Shown: positions 45,298-55,200, counted from the stretch's first letter. The stretch: DNA of 64,000 nucleotides from Chthonomonadaceae bacterium (GCA_027459665.1 DAIDHN010000008.1:1-64000); one strand, 5' to 3'. The notes: a model not told the origin generated them from the sequence alone. Program-made: numbers and translations.

Positions 45298-47190
45298 ATG
45301 CTGCAAACCAATGTGCTGGTAATAGGGGGCGGTCATGCCGGCTGCGAAGCGGCGCTTGCGGCAGCTCGCATGGGGTGCGATACGCTGCTGGTTACCCTGA
45401 ACCTTGACCGCATAGCTCACCTGCCCTGCAACTGCTCTATTGGCGGCCCTGCCAAGGGGCACCTGGTGCGTGAAATAGATGCACTGGGCGGTGAAATGGG
45501 CTGCTGCATAGACCAGTCGCTCACACACATCCGCCCGTCGGGCACTAGCAAAGGCCCTGCAGTGCAGACCCTGCGCGCACACGCCTGCAAAGAACTCTAC
45601 CCACAGGTAATGCGCGACACGCTGCAGCGCCAGCCCCGGCTTACCCTGCTGGCTGCCGCTGTAGAAAACCTCATTGTACAGGGGGGCAGGGCAGCAGGGG
45701 CAGTGACCGCAGAAGGAATGGAAATTGCTGCCGATGCTGTGGTGCTTACCACGGGCACTTTTCTCAATGGGCTGATGCACTGCGGCCACGCCCGCACACC
45801 GGGGGGCAGACACGGTGAAGAGGCAAGCAGCGGACTGAGCGCGGCTCTGAGGCAGCAGGGACTGCGCATGGGCCGCTTCAAAACAGGCACCACTCCCCGC
45901 ATTCACAAAGACAGCGTAGATTACGAGGCCCTGCAGGAACTGCCTTCTGAACCAGATGCGCCTTTTTCATATCTCAACGATGCCCTGCATGCGCCATTGC
46001 CGCTGCTGCCATGCTGGCAGATGCATACCAACGCACACACCCATGAGATAATTCGTCAAAACCTGCATCTCTCTGCCATGTACGGCGGCCAGATTGAAGG
46101 CATAGGGCCACGCTACTGCCCCAGTATTGAAGACAAGATAGTGCGTTTTGCGCAAAAAGAAGCCCACCCTGTTTTTCTGGAACAGGAAACCTGGCACGGC
46201 CCCTCGCTGTATGTGCAGGGAATGTCTACCAGCCTGCCTGCAGAAGTGCAGCAGAGTTTTCTGGAGACTCTGCCGGGGCTGAGCAAAGTAGAAATGCTGC
46301 GCCCAGGGTATGCAGTAGAGTACGACATGGTTTTTCCCGATCAGCTTCGCCCCACGCTTGAAACGCGCAGCGTGCAGGCGCTCTATCTCGCCGGGCAGAT
46401 CAACGGCACCAGCGGCTACGAGGAAGCAGCCGCACAGGGGCTGACTGCAGGCATAAATGCTGCGCTTCAGGTGCAAAAACGTCCGCCGCTTGTGCTCGCC
46501 AGGCGCAGCAGCTACATTGGCGTGCTGATAGATGACCTGATTACCCGCGGAGTAAGTGACCCCTATCGCATGCTTACCTCTCGCGCAGAGTACCGCCTGC
46601 TGCTGCGCCACGACAACGCAGACCAGCGCCTTACTCCTGCTGGTATAAACATAGGGCTTGTGAGCAGCGAGCGAAAAGAGCGCTACCTGCAAAAAATGGA
46701 ACAGCTGGAGACCGAGCGTCGGCGTTTTGCGGGCGTTTGGGTGCTAGACAGGCACAACGCACTGCTGCAGCAGCTGAATACCGCCCCGGTAGGCGAAGGG
46801 CGCGCCTCGCTGATGGAACTGCTGAGCAGACCGGAACTGAACTACGCTTTGGTTGACGGGCTGGCGCGCAGCATCTACCCGGAACAGGCAGCGCTGCCCC
46901 CTGCCGCCGCCCCTATAGCAGAACAGCTGGAAATAGAGGCGCGCTACCAGGGCTATCTGAAACGGCAGGAGGCACAGGCCAATGCTGCCGCCAGGCTGGA
47001 AGAATATCCTGTTCCTGCCGGCATAGATTATGATCTGGTGCGCGGCATATCGCACGAAGGCAGGGAAAAACTGCAGCGCATTCAACCTGAAACCCTGGGC
47101 CAGGCCAGCCGGATACCTGGGCTGCGCCCTGGCGACATACAGCTGCTGGCGCTGCATATTGAGCGTATAAAACAGCGCAAAACCGCATAA
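45298..47190 (+). CDS. mnmG: tRNA uridine-5-carboxymethylaminomethyl modification enzyme MnmG
   Basis: A 630-residue FAD enzyme that with MnmE installs the cmnm5 group at U34 of certain tRNAs. FAD binding is at [60 protein letters not shown] and the C-terminal [21 protein letters not shown] are all intact. The length is standard. It is not next to mnmE here. Start ATG with GAAGGT upstream. Confidence 0.97.
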   Translation: MLQTNVLVIGGGHAGCEAALAAARMGCDTLLVTLNLDRIAHLPCNCSIGGPAKGHLVREIDALGGEMGCCIDQSLTHIRPSGTSKGPAVQTLRAHACKELYPQVMRDTLQRQPRLTLLAAAVENLIVQGGRAAGAVTAEGMEIAADAVVLTTGTFLNGLMHCGHARTPGGRHGEEASSGLSAALRQQGLRMGRFKTGTTPRIHKDSVDYEALQELPSEPDAPFSYLNDALHAPLPLLPCWQMHTNAHTHEIIRQNLHLSAMYGGQIEGIGPRYCPSIEDKIVRFAQKEAHPVFLEQETWHGPSLYVQGMSTSLPAEVQQSFLETLPGLSKVEMLRPGYAVEYDMVFPDQLRPTLETRSVQALYLAGQINGTSGYEEAAAQGLTAGINAALQVQKRPPLVLARRSSYIGVLIDDLITRGVSDPYRMLTSRAEYRLLLRHDNADQRLTPAGINIGLVSSERKERYLQKMEQLETERRRFAGVWVLDRHNALLQQLNTAPVGEGRASLMELLSRPELNYALVDGLARSIYPEQAALPPAAAPIAEQLEIEARYQGYLKRQEAQANAAARLEEYPVPAGIDYDLVRGISHEGREKLQRIQPETLGQASRIPGLRPGDIQLLALHIERIKQRKTA

Positions 47191-47353
47191 ACCTGTCTGC
47201 AGGCAGATGCATGCCCTGTTTCAGAGAGGCAGCAATGCCCTCGGCAGTAAAAAAGCACGCGCCTGCAGAGCATGCTGAAACTCTGTTCTCTGTCTGATGC
47301 ATAATAGATCAGAGCATTTCTGAAAAATACAACTTGCAACAAGGAGATATGCA

Positions 47354-48346
47354 ATGACTGCTTCGTTTTCTCCACAGCGCTACGATTCCATGCAGTACCG
47401 CCGCTGCGGTCGTACCGGTCTGCTGCTGCCTGCCATCTCGCTGGGGGCATGGGAAACCTTTGGCGGCTACCGCGATGCAGAAGTAGCGCGCGCCTGCCTC
47501 TACCGTGCGTTTGACCTCGGCATTACGCACTTTGACCTGGCAAACAACTACGGAACCCCGCCTGGCAATGCCGAAATTGTGTGCGGCCATATTATACGCG
47601 ATATGCCCAGAGATGAACTGATTATCTCTAGCAAGGCCGGCTACCGAATGTGGCCAGGCCCTTACGGAGAATGGGGATCGCGAAAATACATTATCGCCAG
47701 CTGCGACCAGTCGCTGAAGCGAATGGGGCTGGAGTACTTTGATATTTTCTATTCTCACCGCCCCGACCCCGATACCCCGCTGGAGGAGACCCTGGGCGCA
47801 CTTGACCAGCTGGTAAAACAGGGCAAGGCGTTGTATGTGGGCGTTAGCAGCTACAGCGGCAGGCAGTTTAGAGAGGCGGTAAAGGTGACTGAAAGCAAAA
47901 ATCTGGCTCCTGTCACCATTCATCAGCCCTACTACAATATGCTGGGGCGCGGCATAGAGCAAGACCTGCTTCCGTTTACAGAGGCGGCCGGTACAGGCGT
48001 CATTCCATTTTGTCCGCTTGCCTCCGGCCTGCTTACCAGCAAATACCTGGGCGGCGATATACCAGCCGAAAGCCGTGCCGCAGAAAAATGGGGAAAAGAG
48101 TGGGTAGCCAACAACCTGACCCCCAAAAAGAAGGAAGCGCTGCTGCAGTTGAACCGCATGGCCGAACAGCGCGGCCAAACGCTGGCGCAAATGGCGCTGG
48201 CATGGATACTGCGGCTGCCTGCTGTTACCAGTGCGCTGATAGGCGCTTCCAGTGTACGCCAGGTGGAAGAGAACGTTGCTGCCCTGCAGAACCTTGAGTT
48301 CGGCCGGGAAGAACTGCAGCAGATCGACTCGCTGGCGCCTGCCTGA
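47354..48346 (+). CDS. gpr: Aldo/keto reductase, YghZ/Gpr-like (L-glyceraldehyde 3-phosphate reductase type)
   Basis: A 330-residue NADPH-dependent reductase with strong likeness to E. coli YghZ: FDLGITHFDLANNYGTPPG (catalytic Asp and Tyr), ISSKAGYRMWPGPYGEWGSRKY (Lys), GLEYFDIFYSHRPD (His), and ALIGASSVRQVEENVAAL near the C-terminus. It probably detoxifies aldehydes such as methylglyoxal or L-glyceraldehyde 3-phosphate. AAGGAG precedes the ATG by 8 nt. Confidence 0.92.
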   Translation: MTASFSPQRYDSMQYRRCGRTGLLLPAISLGAWETFGGYRDAEVARACLYRAFDLGITHFDLANNYGTPPGNAEIVCGHIIRDMPRDELIISSKAGYRMWPGPYGEWGSRKYIIASCDQSLKRMGLEYFDIFYSHRPDPDTPLEETLGALDQLVKQGKALYVGVSSYSGRQFREAVKVTESKNLAPVTIHQPYYNMLGRGIEQDLLPFTEAAGTGVIPFCPLASGLLTSKYLGGDIPAESRAAEKWGKEWVANNLTPKKKEALLQLNRMAEQRGQTLAQMALAWILRLPAVTSALIGASSVRQVEENVAALQNLEFGREELQQIDSLAPA

Positions 48347-48358
48347 CCGGTAATCTGA

Positions 48359-48720
48359 TTAGGGCCACTGCCCTGTGCCCGAAACAGACCAGAGGGCTGT
48401 GTCTGTTTCGGGCTGGCTTGTGAGTAGAGCCTTGGCGTGCCCATCGCAAAACAGAGTAACGTTGCGTGAATGCGGGTCTGCCGCCTGCATCATTTCTTTT
48501 TTCGTGCTCTTCAACCCAGTTCCCCCGCAGCAAGAGCGGGCAGCAAGAGTGCGAGCAGCACAAGTACTTCTGTGAATTGAGAACCGCTCGCAGATGCCAA
48601 AAACGCTGTTTTCTCATACACATAGTTGACCGCTCTTTGTGTGCCGGGCAGGGGAGATGTAGTAAAGTCAGACTGCGGAAATACATGGTTGATATTGCTG
48701 ATTGTTAATTGAATCAAATC
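48359..48720 (-). pseudogene. Possible remnant of a prepilin-like (H-X-DG) protein
   Basis: Two adjoining minus-strand frames carry pieces reminiscent of the DUF1559-type pilins common in Armatimonadota and Planctomycetes. One (to 48511) ends with a hydrophobic run, SQFTEVLVLLALLLPALAA, like a degenerate prepilin N-terminus. The other (48514 to 48359, TTG start) has PHSRNVTLFCDGHAKALL, close to the H-X9-DG C-terminal motif. The normal ~200 residues between them are missing and the frames differ. This is a tentative reading. Confidence 0.3.
48377..48413 (+). terminator. Stem-loop after the aldo/keto reductase gene
   Basis: A perfect 13-bp stem (GCCCGAAACAGAC / GTCTGTTTCGGGC) with an 11-nt loop lies 30 bp past the aldo/keto reductase stop. 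The T-tract is poor on both strands, so termination may be weak. It also falls in the 3' end of the putative pilin remnant. Confidence 0.5.
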
Positions 48721-48942
48721 ATACCGAACCTATTGTTGTTCTGCAGTATATAAGACGTTTTTGCAATGCAAAAGCGGACAAACAGCCACTGTATTTTCAT
48801 GCAGATATGTTTGCAGCAGTGACGGGCTGCCTGCTGCCGAGTTTTATTTCGGCATGACCCGGGTAGTGGCTAAAATCACTCTGCTGCAGGCAGTTTAGTA
48901 ATGAGAGAGGTAAAACATTTCATTCTGTTCTCTCAATGCTGT

Positions 48943-48985
48943 GCAGGCTTTGTTCCTGCAGATGCGCAGGCTTTGTTCCTGCAGA
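48943..48985 (+). repeat. Two tandem 20-bp hairpin-forming repeats
   Basis: GCAGGCTTTGTTCCTGCAGA occurs at 48943-48962 and 48966-48985, a 23-bp period. Each copy can fold on itself (GCAGG/CCTGC). They end directly before the GAAAGGA ribosome-binding site of the small zinc-ribbon gene. The surrounding 48721-48942 holds no gene I can support. Confidence 0.8.
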
Positions 48986-48996
48986 AAGGAAATAGT

Positions 48997-49203
48997 ATGC
49001 GCAGCAACTTTTTTGATGACGATGATCAAAACTTTTTTGATTTATCCAGGCACAGCCAAGGGGTGGTGTATGAGTGTATGCACTGTCGCAGCACCATTGT
49101 GCGCCGCTCTTCCGACTCGGCGCCTTTTTCATGTGACGGCGGACCCTGTGTAGACTGGACTGGCCGCGACAACCACGGGCATATGTGGATGAGACGCAGT
49201 TAG
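48997..49203 (+). CDS. 68-residue zinc-ribbon-like protein
   Basis: A small acidic-to-basic protein with a good AAAGGA site 7 nt before the ATG. It starts SNFFDDDDQNFFDL and carries YECMHCRSTIVRR and, after 15 residues, SCDGGPC. Two pairs of cysteines with this spacing suggest a zinc ribbon. The C-terminus DNHGHMWMRRS is His/Trp-rich. The function is unknown. The leader contains two tandem hairpin repeats. Confidence 0.7.
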   Translation: MRSNFFDDDDQNFFDLSRHSQGVVYECMHCRSTIVRRSSDSAPFSCDGGPCVDWTGRDNHGHMWMRRS

Positions 49204-49326
49204 CCTGTGTGCCAGGCAAAAGCCGTGCTGAAACGCTGTGCCGGCAGCGGTGCGCGTTTGCATGCGGCACTGCAATAACCTGCAAAAAGGGGGGGCAATA
49301 CTGGCAGATCGCCTCCCCTGCGCCCA

Positions 49327-51681
49327 CTACTGATGTTTGCTTAGCATGGTGCGGCCATACGCGGCTATGTCTGGCCGGGAAGTGTTGTTTGCGCACAGCT
49401 GCCAGTATTTTCGCGCATTGAGAATATCTCCTGCATTGAAGCAGATATTGGCATACTGCATATAGAAATAGGGTGTTTGCTCGCCATGAGCCAGGGCAGT
49501 GCGGCCCTCTTTTTCTGCTTCTGCATACTTGTGCAGCCCTGCCAGCGAAGCGGCAATAACTGCATACGACTCACCGGTGTTGGGGAAGTAAACGTTGTCT
49601 TGTGTGCATGCCGTAATCGCTTTCTGGTACTGCCTGGCCTGGTAATAGGCCAAGCCCAGGTTGAACCAGGCGTTGGATTGGGGCATCAGTTTCAACGATG
49701 CCTTCAGTACAGCAATCGCTTCTTTAGAGTTGTGGTATTGCAGATCAGTAAAACCCAGATTCTGCTCTGTCAGCCAGTCAAATGGATCATCTTTCAGGCG
49801 TGCTCGCATGTATCTGGCTGCCAGCGCCCCCTGCCCGCACATTCTCAGCGCTTTGCTCAGCCTGACGTAGATTTTATGGTTATCCGGGCACAGTGCAAGC
49901 GACTGTTCGTAGTAATGTGCTGCAGTGAGGCAGCTTTTGTGTTTATAGGCAATGGTACCCAGATCGTACGCTGCATTGTATGCGTACGGCGAACCATTCA
50001 GCAGCTGCCTGAGAATGGGTTCTGCCTTCAAGTCATGGCCGTCATGTTCCAAAGCCCTGGCGTAGCTTAAGGCATACAGCGGGTTTTGTGGATTGTTTTT
50101 GTAACTGGTTCGGTTTGCTGTCAGTATGGCATGCGCAAGATTTTGGGCATCCAGATTCATGCCGTCGTTTTTCAGGGCCGTTACTGCATCCCATGATGTC
50201 TCATCGTAATCTGCGGCGGCGGCATAGTGCCTTGCATTCCAGATCATCTCTGCAGTCTCGCCCGTAGACCATTTTGTCTGGTAAAGCTGCAAGCCCCAGT
50301 AGTAGTTGTCTTCGTCGGCAGGGTCGAGCTTCTGTGCTTGCTGCAGCGCTTTCACGGCCCCGTTTGTATCGTTGTTGAACGTATCGGCCTCAGAAAGATT
50401 GGCCCATGCCGAAGCGTCAAGGGGGTCGGTTTCAACGGCACGCTTGGCAATTCTTGCGGTGCGCCGGTATATTTTATTCAGGTTTTGCCAATCGGCTGTG
50501 CTTATGTCGCGCGCATATCTTCCCTTGCGAATAATGCGTGCTGTTTTAGACAGCACATAGCTCAGCTGCAGCCATGCCTGCGGATTGCCCGGATCGAGAA
50601 GCGCTGCCTGCCGTGACAGTTTCACCTGTATACCGCCTGGAGACATGCTGACATGAGAGAGCTTGCTGTACTGAGCCAGCAGGGCGGCGAAAGTATAGTT
50701 GTGTTTCCACTGTTGGTGCAGTTTGAGAATCTGCGGCTCTCTTTTTATTACCTCGCGGCTACCTAGCGAATTTACAATGCCTTCCGCCTCCGCATTGTTC
50801 GGCAGCGCATTGAACAGCTTATCAGGCAGTGAAACCATAGAAGAACGCAAGGGGTGAGAGGTGTTGCCCAGCGCAATGGCCGCTGCAAGAGGAGACCTGT
50901 CAGCTATACTGACCAGGCGATGTACTGCGGCAGTTGATGAGGGGGAAAAAGGGTTGAAGTCAACGGGAATGCTGCCAAGAAATTCCATATCTGCGCTGGA
51001 AAGCCCTGTTGCTGTCGGTATTGAACCGGCATTTCGTGCCCTGAGTTCTGTGGCAAGCGCTTTCGCAAGCGCTGGAAGCCGGCTTGTCAGCTGATCGGGC
51101 GTCCCTGTGATGGCCAGCGGAGCGGCAGCAGGTTTTGCACTGGGCAGACTGTAGATGACAGCTGTGAGCTGATAGCCTGTTCCATGTTGGCTCAGCGATG
51201 TGATGATTGCATTGGTGCAACCGGTAGCCTGGGCCACCACAGGCAGGCTGGCAGGTGTAAGATGAAGAGAAGGCTGACCAGTTTCCCTGCTGAGCCGTAC
51301 CTGGCATGACCAGAACGGAGACCTGGAAAAGCAGGGCAGGCCGGCCAGGTAAAGCTGCATCCACCGGGAAAAACCATCCCCCAGTTCCTGCACCGTCAGC
51401 GGGAGCAGAGTGGAGCAGGTAGGGGGGCAGACGAAAATGCCGGGGTGGTCAGGAATGCCGGCAACAGGCTTCACATGCTGCAAATTGGTATCTATGGCAG
51501 AGGGTGAAGCAGCAAATTGGGCAACGGTTACCGTATCTTGTACTGCATGAATCTGCTGGTATGCAATGGGCTTTCGTTCTTTGCGTCTCAGGTTGTGATA
51601 GAAGATGAACGCTGCTGCCAGCAGGATGCCGGCGCAAAACAAGGGCAGTAGGCAGCAGCCGCAGGCAGATCGGGGTTTCAA
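49327..51681 (-). CDS. Membrane-anchored TPR protein
   Basis: A 784-residue protein with one N-terminal membrane helix (LLPLFCAGILLAAAFIFYH) and a large outer domain. Residues about 300-770 hold TPR repeats (AWANLSEADTFNNDTNGAVKAL, then NAWFNLGLAYYQARQYQKAI and others). The region before them (about 60-260) is a beta-rich segment, including HLTPASLPVVAQATGC, that I do not recognise. The TTG start at 51681 is chosen for AGGAG upstream and for placing the helix at the N-terminus. It is divergent from the MacB-type gene. It may be a scaffold or a sensor partner. Confidence 0.72.
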   Translation of the reverse strand: MKPRSACGCCLLPLFCAGILLAAAFIFYHNLRRKERKPIAYQQIHAVQDTVTVAQFAASPSAIDTNLQHVKPVAGIPDHPGIFVCPPTCSTLLPLTVQELGDGFSRWMQLYLAGLPCFSRSPFWSCQVRLSRETGQPSLHLTPASLPVVAQATGCTNAIITSLSQHGTGYQLTAVIYSLPSAKPAAAPLAITGTPDQLTSRLPALAKALATELRARNAGSIPTATGLSSADMEFLGSIPVDFNPFSPSSTAAVHRLVSIADRSPLAAAIALGNTSHPLRSSMVSLPDKLFNALPNNAEAEGIVNSLGSREVIKREPQILKLHQQWKHNYTFAALLAQYSKLSHVSMSPGGIQVKLSRQAALLDPGNPQAWLQLSYVLSKTARIIRKGRYARDISTADWQNLNKIYRRTARIAKRAVETDPLDASAWANLSEADTFNNDTNGAVKALQQAQKLDPADEDNYYWGLQLYQTKWSTGETAEMIWNARHYAAAADYDETSWDAVTALKNDGMNLDAQNLAHAILTANRTSYKNNPQNPLYALSYARALEHDGHDLKAEPILRQLLNGSPYAYNAAYDLGTIAYKHKSCLTAAHYYEQSLALCPDNHKIYVRLSKALRMCGQGALAARYMRARLKDDPFDWLTEQNLGFTDLQYHNSKEAIAVLKASLKLMPQSNAWFNLGLAYYQARQYQKAITACTQDNVYFPNTGESYAVIAASLAGLHKYAEAEKEGRTALAHGEQTPYFYMQYANICFNAGDILNARKYWQLCANNTSRPDIAAYGRTMLSKHQ

Positions 51682-51917
51682 AAAATCACCTCTCCTATTC
51701 AACAGTTCATGCGTTGTGCAACTATTGCAGCAATTCGCACAAATGTTATAAATATCCTTCATTCCTCTGCCGGCTCTGCGCAGATTACCCGGCTGCGTCA
51801 TCTGTGCTGGGGCTGAACAAGCAAAACAGCGACATAAAATCAGGCCATGCCTGCTGCAGTGGAAAATTATTCGCTTCTCAATCGTACAGAATTCTGGAGA
51901 GAGTTTACAGACCGCCT

Positions 51918-53195
51918 ATGACAGAAACGCGCGCACAAATTGAACAAAAAAGCAGCCAGACAGTTTCTCTGCCTGTTCGACCTTTGCGGCAGATGCTGGC
52001 AGACAATTTCACAGCGGCCTTTGCTGCCATTGCCGAAAACCGCCTGCGCTCGCTGCTTACCCTCTCTGGCATTGTAGTAGGCGTGCTTGCCATTACCACC
52101 CTTATTGCAATTTTGCAGGGGGTGAAAGCGCAAATTGCCTCGCAGGTAAAAGGGCTGGGAGCCAATCTCATTGTGATTGTGCCATCCCGCCTCAACGACA
52201 ACGGGCAGCCCGATTTTGCATCGCTGGCGGGTATCTCCACCCTTACCCCTGCAGACGTACAGGCTCTGAAGCATGTACCGGGTGTAAAACATGTTTCGCC
52301 TGTTTATTTCATATCGGGCACGGTAGGTGTGAACAAGGCAAACACTACTTCGGCTTTTGTGGTAGCCACCAACCTGGCCGGGGTGCAGATGAACCCTACA
52401 CGCCTGCAGGAGGGCAGGTACTTTCAGAATTCAGAATCGGGCGTCTGCATCCTCGGCTACAAGCCTGCCCACAAGCTTTTCGGAAATGTTTCTCCTGTTG
52501 GACGCAGTGTAGATATTCTTGGCAAAACCTGGAAAGTGGCAGGCGAGCTGGCCAAGCCGCCAAACGATGGCACGCTGGGCAGCCAGATTATGGCGCTGGA
52601 TACGCTGGTCTACCTGCCTGCTGCTGCTGCCAAACAGATACCGGGCTGCCAGATCAACCGCATTGCTTTGCAAACAGATTACAAACATCCTGCCAGCCGC
52701 ATCATCGGCGCACTCAAAGCTGCTCTCTTAAAAAGCCACCACGGGGCAGACAATTTTGGCATTATTACCCAGAAAAAGGGGCTGGAACTGGTAGACCGCA
52801 TGATCAATCTTGCCCAGGAACTGCTGGTGCTGATAGCCACCATATCACTTTTTGTGGCCGGCATAGGCATTATGAACATCATGCTGGTTACTGTAACCGA
52901 ACGCACACGTGAAATAGGCATTCGGAAGACAGTGGGCGCGCGACGCCATGACATTTTTGTGCAGTTTCTCACCGAGGCGCTTACCCTCTCGCTGCTGGGA
53001 GGCGCTGCAGGCCTGCTGCTTTCAGCAGCGCTCTGCACGCTGATTGCGCACTTTTCTCTGCTGCACCCCATCATCACCTTTCGGCTTATTGCCCTCGCCC
53101 TGCTGGTTTGCAGCGTGGTGGGCGTTGTTTTTGGGGTAACCCCTGCAGCACGCGCAGCACGCCTCGACCCCATTGCAGCACTGCGCCATGAGTGA
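51918..53195 (+). CDS. MacB-type ABC transporter permease
   Basis: A 425-residue permease with the MacB layout: a first membrane helix (LRSLLTLSGIVVGVLAITTLI), a ~230-residue periplasmic MacB-PCD domain, then three C-terminal helices around GIMNIMLVTVTERTREIGIRKTVGAR and the end AARLDPIAALRHE. These proteins work as dimers with an ATPase (MacB/LolD type) and often an adaptor; neither lies next to it here. GGAGAG precedes the ATG at 51918. Confidence 0.88.
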   Translation: MTETRAQIEQKSSQTVSLPVRPLRQMLADNFTAAFAAIAENRLRSLLTLSGIVVGVLAITTLIAILQGVKAQIASQVKGLGANLIVIVPSRLNDNGQPDFASLAGISTLTPADVQALKHVPGVKHVSPVYFISGTVGVNKANTTSAFVVATNLAGVQMNPTRLQEGRYFQNSESGVCILGYKPAHKLFGNVSPVGRSVDILGKTWKVAGELAKPPNDGTLGSQIMALDTLVYLPAAAAKQIPGCQINRIALQTDYKHPASRIIGALKAALLKSHHGADNFGIITQKKGLELVDRMINLAQELLVLIATISLFVAGIGIMNIMLVTVTERTREIGIRKTVGARRHDIFVQFLTEALTLSLLGGAAGLLLSAALCTLIAHFSLLHPIITFRLIALALLVCSVVGVVFGVTPAARAARLDPIAALRHE

Positions 53196-53331
53196 ACTGC
53201 CTGGGCGTGCGCTGCACGCTCGTTTTCGCTTTGCACCCGAGGCAGCAGTGAAGCATTGTCTGAAACAGAGGCAAATCAGCAGTCTGTTTCTCCAGGCTGT
53301 GCCCGCAGGTTGAAAAAAAGCGCCATGTAAA

Positions 53332-53880
53332 TCAGCGTGGCAGATGCAGTGGATAAAAAACTGGCAGCGTAGCCATCATGATTGACGAGTTGGAAACGTT
53401 ATACCCAGGAAGGTAGGAACGCTGTATTGTAAACATCAAAACATTAAGTGTGGCGATCTGGTAGTATGCCCATACCACAATACTGATCCAGAACGCGGGG
53501 CGCAGCGCTATGCCTGTGATAAGACCCAGCGCCCCCAGAAGAGAGCAGTAAGCGGCAAAATGCACCAGGGGGTTTGTGCTTTGCATAGGCTGCAAAAATG
53601 GGTACGTATTTTGCATGGCAAAGAGATGCAATACTGCAGGTACGACAGCAGACAGGCCGACTGCCATGCGCAGCAGCATGAGTGTTTTGTTTGGCTGGGC
53701 GGTGTTTGTCTGCCATGTCCTGTTTTGCAGAGGTGCTGCCGTATTGACAGAAGTGCCGGCAGACTGTATGGGGACAAGCTGACTTGCTCCGCACTGGCTG
53801 CAATAGAGGCTGTTTTGCGCTATCACTGCGCTACAACTGGTGCATTGTTTGGTGTGTGAAAAAGAAGAAGTGACCATCAT
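53332..53880 (-). CDS. Zinc-ribbon membrane protein of unknown function
   Basis: A 182-residue protein. Residues 1-30 form a zinc ribbon (CTSCSAVI and YCSQCGAS, two CxxC pairs), followed by a ~40-residue polar linker and four predicted membrane helices (MAVGLSAVVPAVLHLFAM, AYCSLLGALGLITGIAL, FWISIVVWAYYQIATLNVL, IMMATLPVFYPL). Its job is unknown. AGGGACAATG lies before the ATG at 53880. It converges with the MacB-type gene. Confidence 0.72.
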   Translation of the reverse strand: MMVTSSFSHTKQCTSCSAVIAQNSLYCSQCGASQLVPIQSAGTSVNTAAPLQNRTWQTNTAQPNKTLMLLRMAVGLSAVVPAVLHLFAMQNTYPFLQPMQSTNPLVHFAAYCSLLGALGLITGIALRPAFWISIVVWAYYQIATLNVLMFTIQRSYLPGYNVSNSSIMMATLPVFYPLHLPR

Positions 53881-54300
53881 GTGTACATTGTCCCTTTTTA
53901 TGCCGGTTTTATACTTAAATCTGCTTTTACTGCGAAAATAAAGGCATGTATTCAACACATCGTGTTGTTGCTGCCCCAGCGGTTCACACATGCCGCATAC
54001 CGACCCCGTGTTTGCAGAGAGCGCCATACAGGCACATTCTGCATAATTTCTAAAAACCATTCTGCACGCTGCAGATTGCAATATATGCTTGTATTATATC
54101 ACAGTATCGAAAGAGTATGCATGGGTTTGATGCGGCAGTACCCTGGCTGCCAAACGTTTTTTGTGCGTATCGGGCACAAAAATTTTCATTTTGTGGCAGA
54201 TAAAAAACTGATTAATGAATTTATATTAAAATTTATAAAACAAAGCAATAAAATACTGCATTAAAAAATGCATGAGATATTAAAAGCAGATATTTTTGTA
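53881..54300. other. AT-rich intergenic region
   Basis: About 420 bp between the zinc-ribbon gene and the next promoter. Positions 54170-54300 are markedly AT-rich, with TTTATATTAAAATTTATAAA and similar. I see no supportable gene. AT-rich curvature upstream of the strong promoter at 54301 could act as an UP-element or a nucleoid-protein target. Confidence 0.5.
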
Positions 54301-54330
54301 TTGACAATTATTATTTTTTCGTGTTAATAT
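54301..54330 (+). promoter_or_regulatory. Strong sigma-70-type promoter of the exported-protein locus
   Basis: A perfect TTGACA at 54301-54306 and TAATAT at 54325-54330 are 18 bp apart, inside a very AT-rich stretch. Transcription would start near 54337, giving an ~80-nt leader with AGGAGG before the ATG at 54416. Confidence 0.75.
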
Positions 54331-54415
54331 TCATTGTTCCTGATGCATATGCAAGCGCAGGAAGTTCTGCGAAATGTCTTGACTGCTATTCAACGATTTC
54401 AGGAGGAAACAACAA

Positions 54416-55176
54416 ATGAAACACCTTTCGTCCCCCCCCCGCGCACGGCCCGCTGCCTGACTGCAGGCAGGTGCTGTCTCTTTATCGGCAATGATGCAAT
54501 GAAGCACAGCATGGCTGCATCTGTCTGGGTAGTTCTATGCATCGCCCTGTTGATCACTGCAAGCCCAAAAAAAGTATATGGGCAGATAACATACACCGTA
54601 ACAGTAGAAACTACGGGGATTGTGTATTATGGCGGACCGTCTGGCACAGGCCCGGGTGAAATTGGAACGGGCAGTCAGAATGAGCCTGCCAGCGGCCCGG
54701 TCACCACTTTTGGAGATAATGTTACAGAGAGCATGAGCGCAGCCGGAACCAGGCAGGAGATATCAGCAGCATATATAAAATGTGATACCACTGTGAATGT
54801 TTCGTACCTGGCGCCCACTGCACAAAACGGCGGGGGATATGGCTCTGGGGATGTGCTGATGGACACCATGGCGCTTAAGCTTTCTGCAAACATTGCAAAT
54901 GCCAACGGCGGGGATTCATGGATTAAAAACGATAGCACAAGCAGTTTTAATGGTATGTCACCGCTATTGAGTACCTGGGGATCAGACTTGAGCCTGCTCA
55001 GAGTGACTGGAGCAACCCAGGCAAATCCCCAGATAGAGGCATTTTTCCCTATTGGCCAGAACGTTTCAGGCTCCGCCATGATGGAGGGTTATATGATGGT
55101 TAGCCCGAATGTGAACGGCCCGCAAACTGCCAATCTCTCATTCACGATTTCTTTTCAGCCGCAGTCTCCCAACTAG
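54416..55176 (+). CDS. Exported beta-rich protein, start frame interrupted by a C9 tract
   Basis: The best start is the ATG at 54416 behind AGGAGG, but that frame stops after 14 codons (TGA at 54458) because of a run of nine C at 54432-54440. With ten C it would enter the long frame and encode about 254 residues. An in-frame ATG at 54499 (KHSMAASVWVVLCIALLITA, a signal peptide) gives 225 residues but lacks a clear site. The mature protein is Gly/Ser/Thr-rich and all-beta (TYTVTVETTGIVYYGG; LSFTISFQPQ), with one Cys. I do not recognise the family. It heads a run of exported genes. Confidence 0.6.
54432..54440 (+). repeat. Homopolymeric C9 tract
   Basis: Nine consecutive C lie six codons into the frame opened by the strong ribosome-binding site. 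Tracts of this length are prone to slipped-strand change and could switch the gene on and off. A sequencing length error is the alternative. Confidence 0.75.
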
Positions 55177-55200
55177 CCAGATATCATCAGGAGAAGACTC

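Noticed and set aside
53881-54264. 127-codon plus-strand frame after the zinc-ribbon gene
   Set aside because: No ribosome-binding site, AT-rich non-coding look, and no motif.
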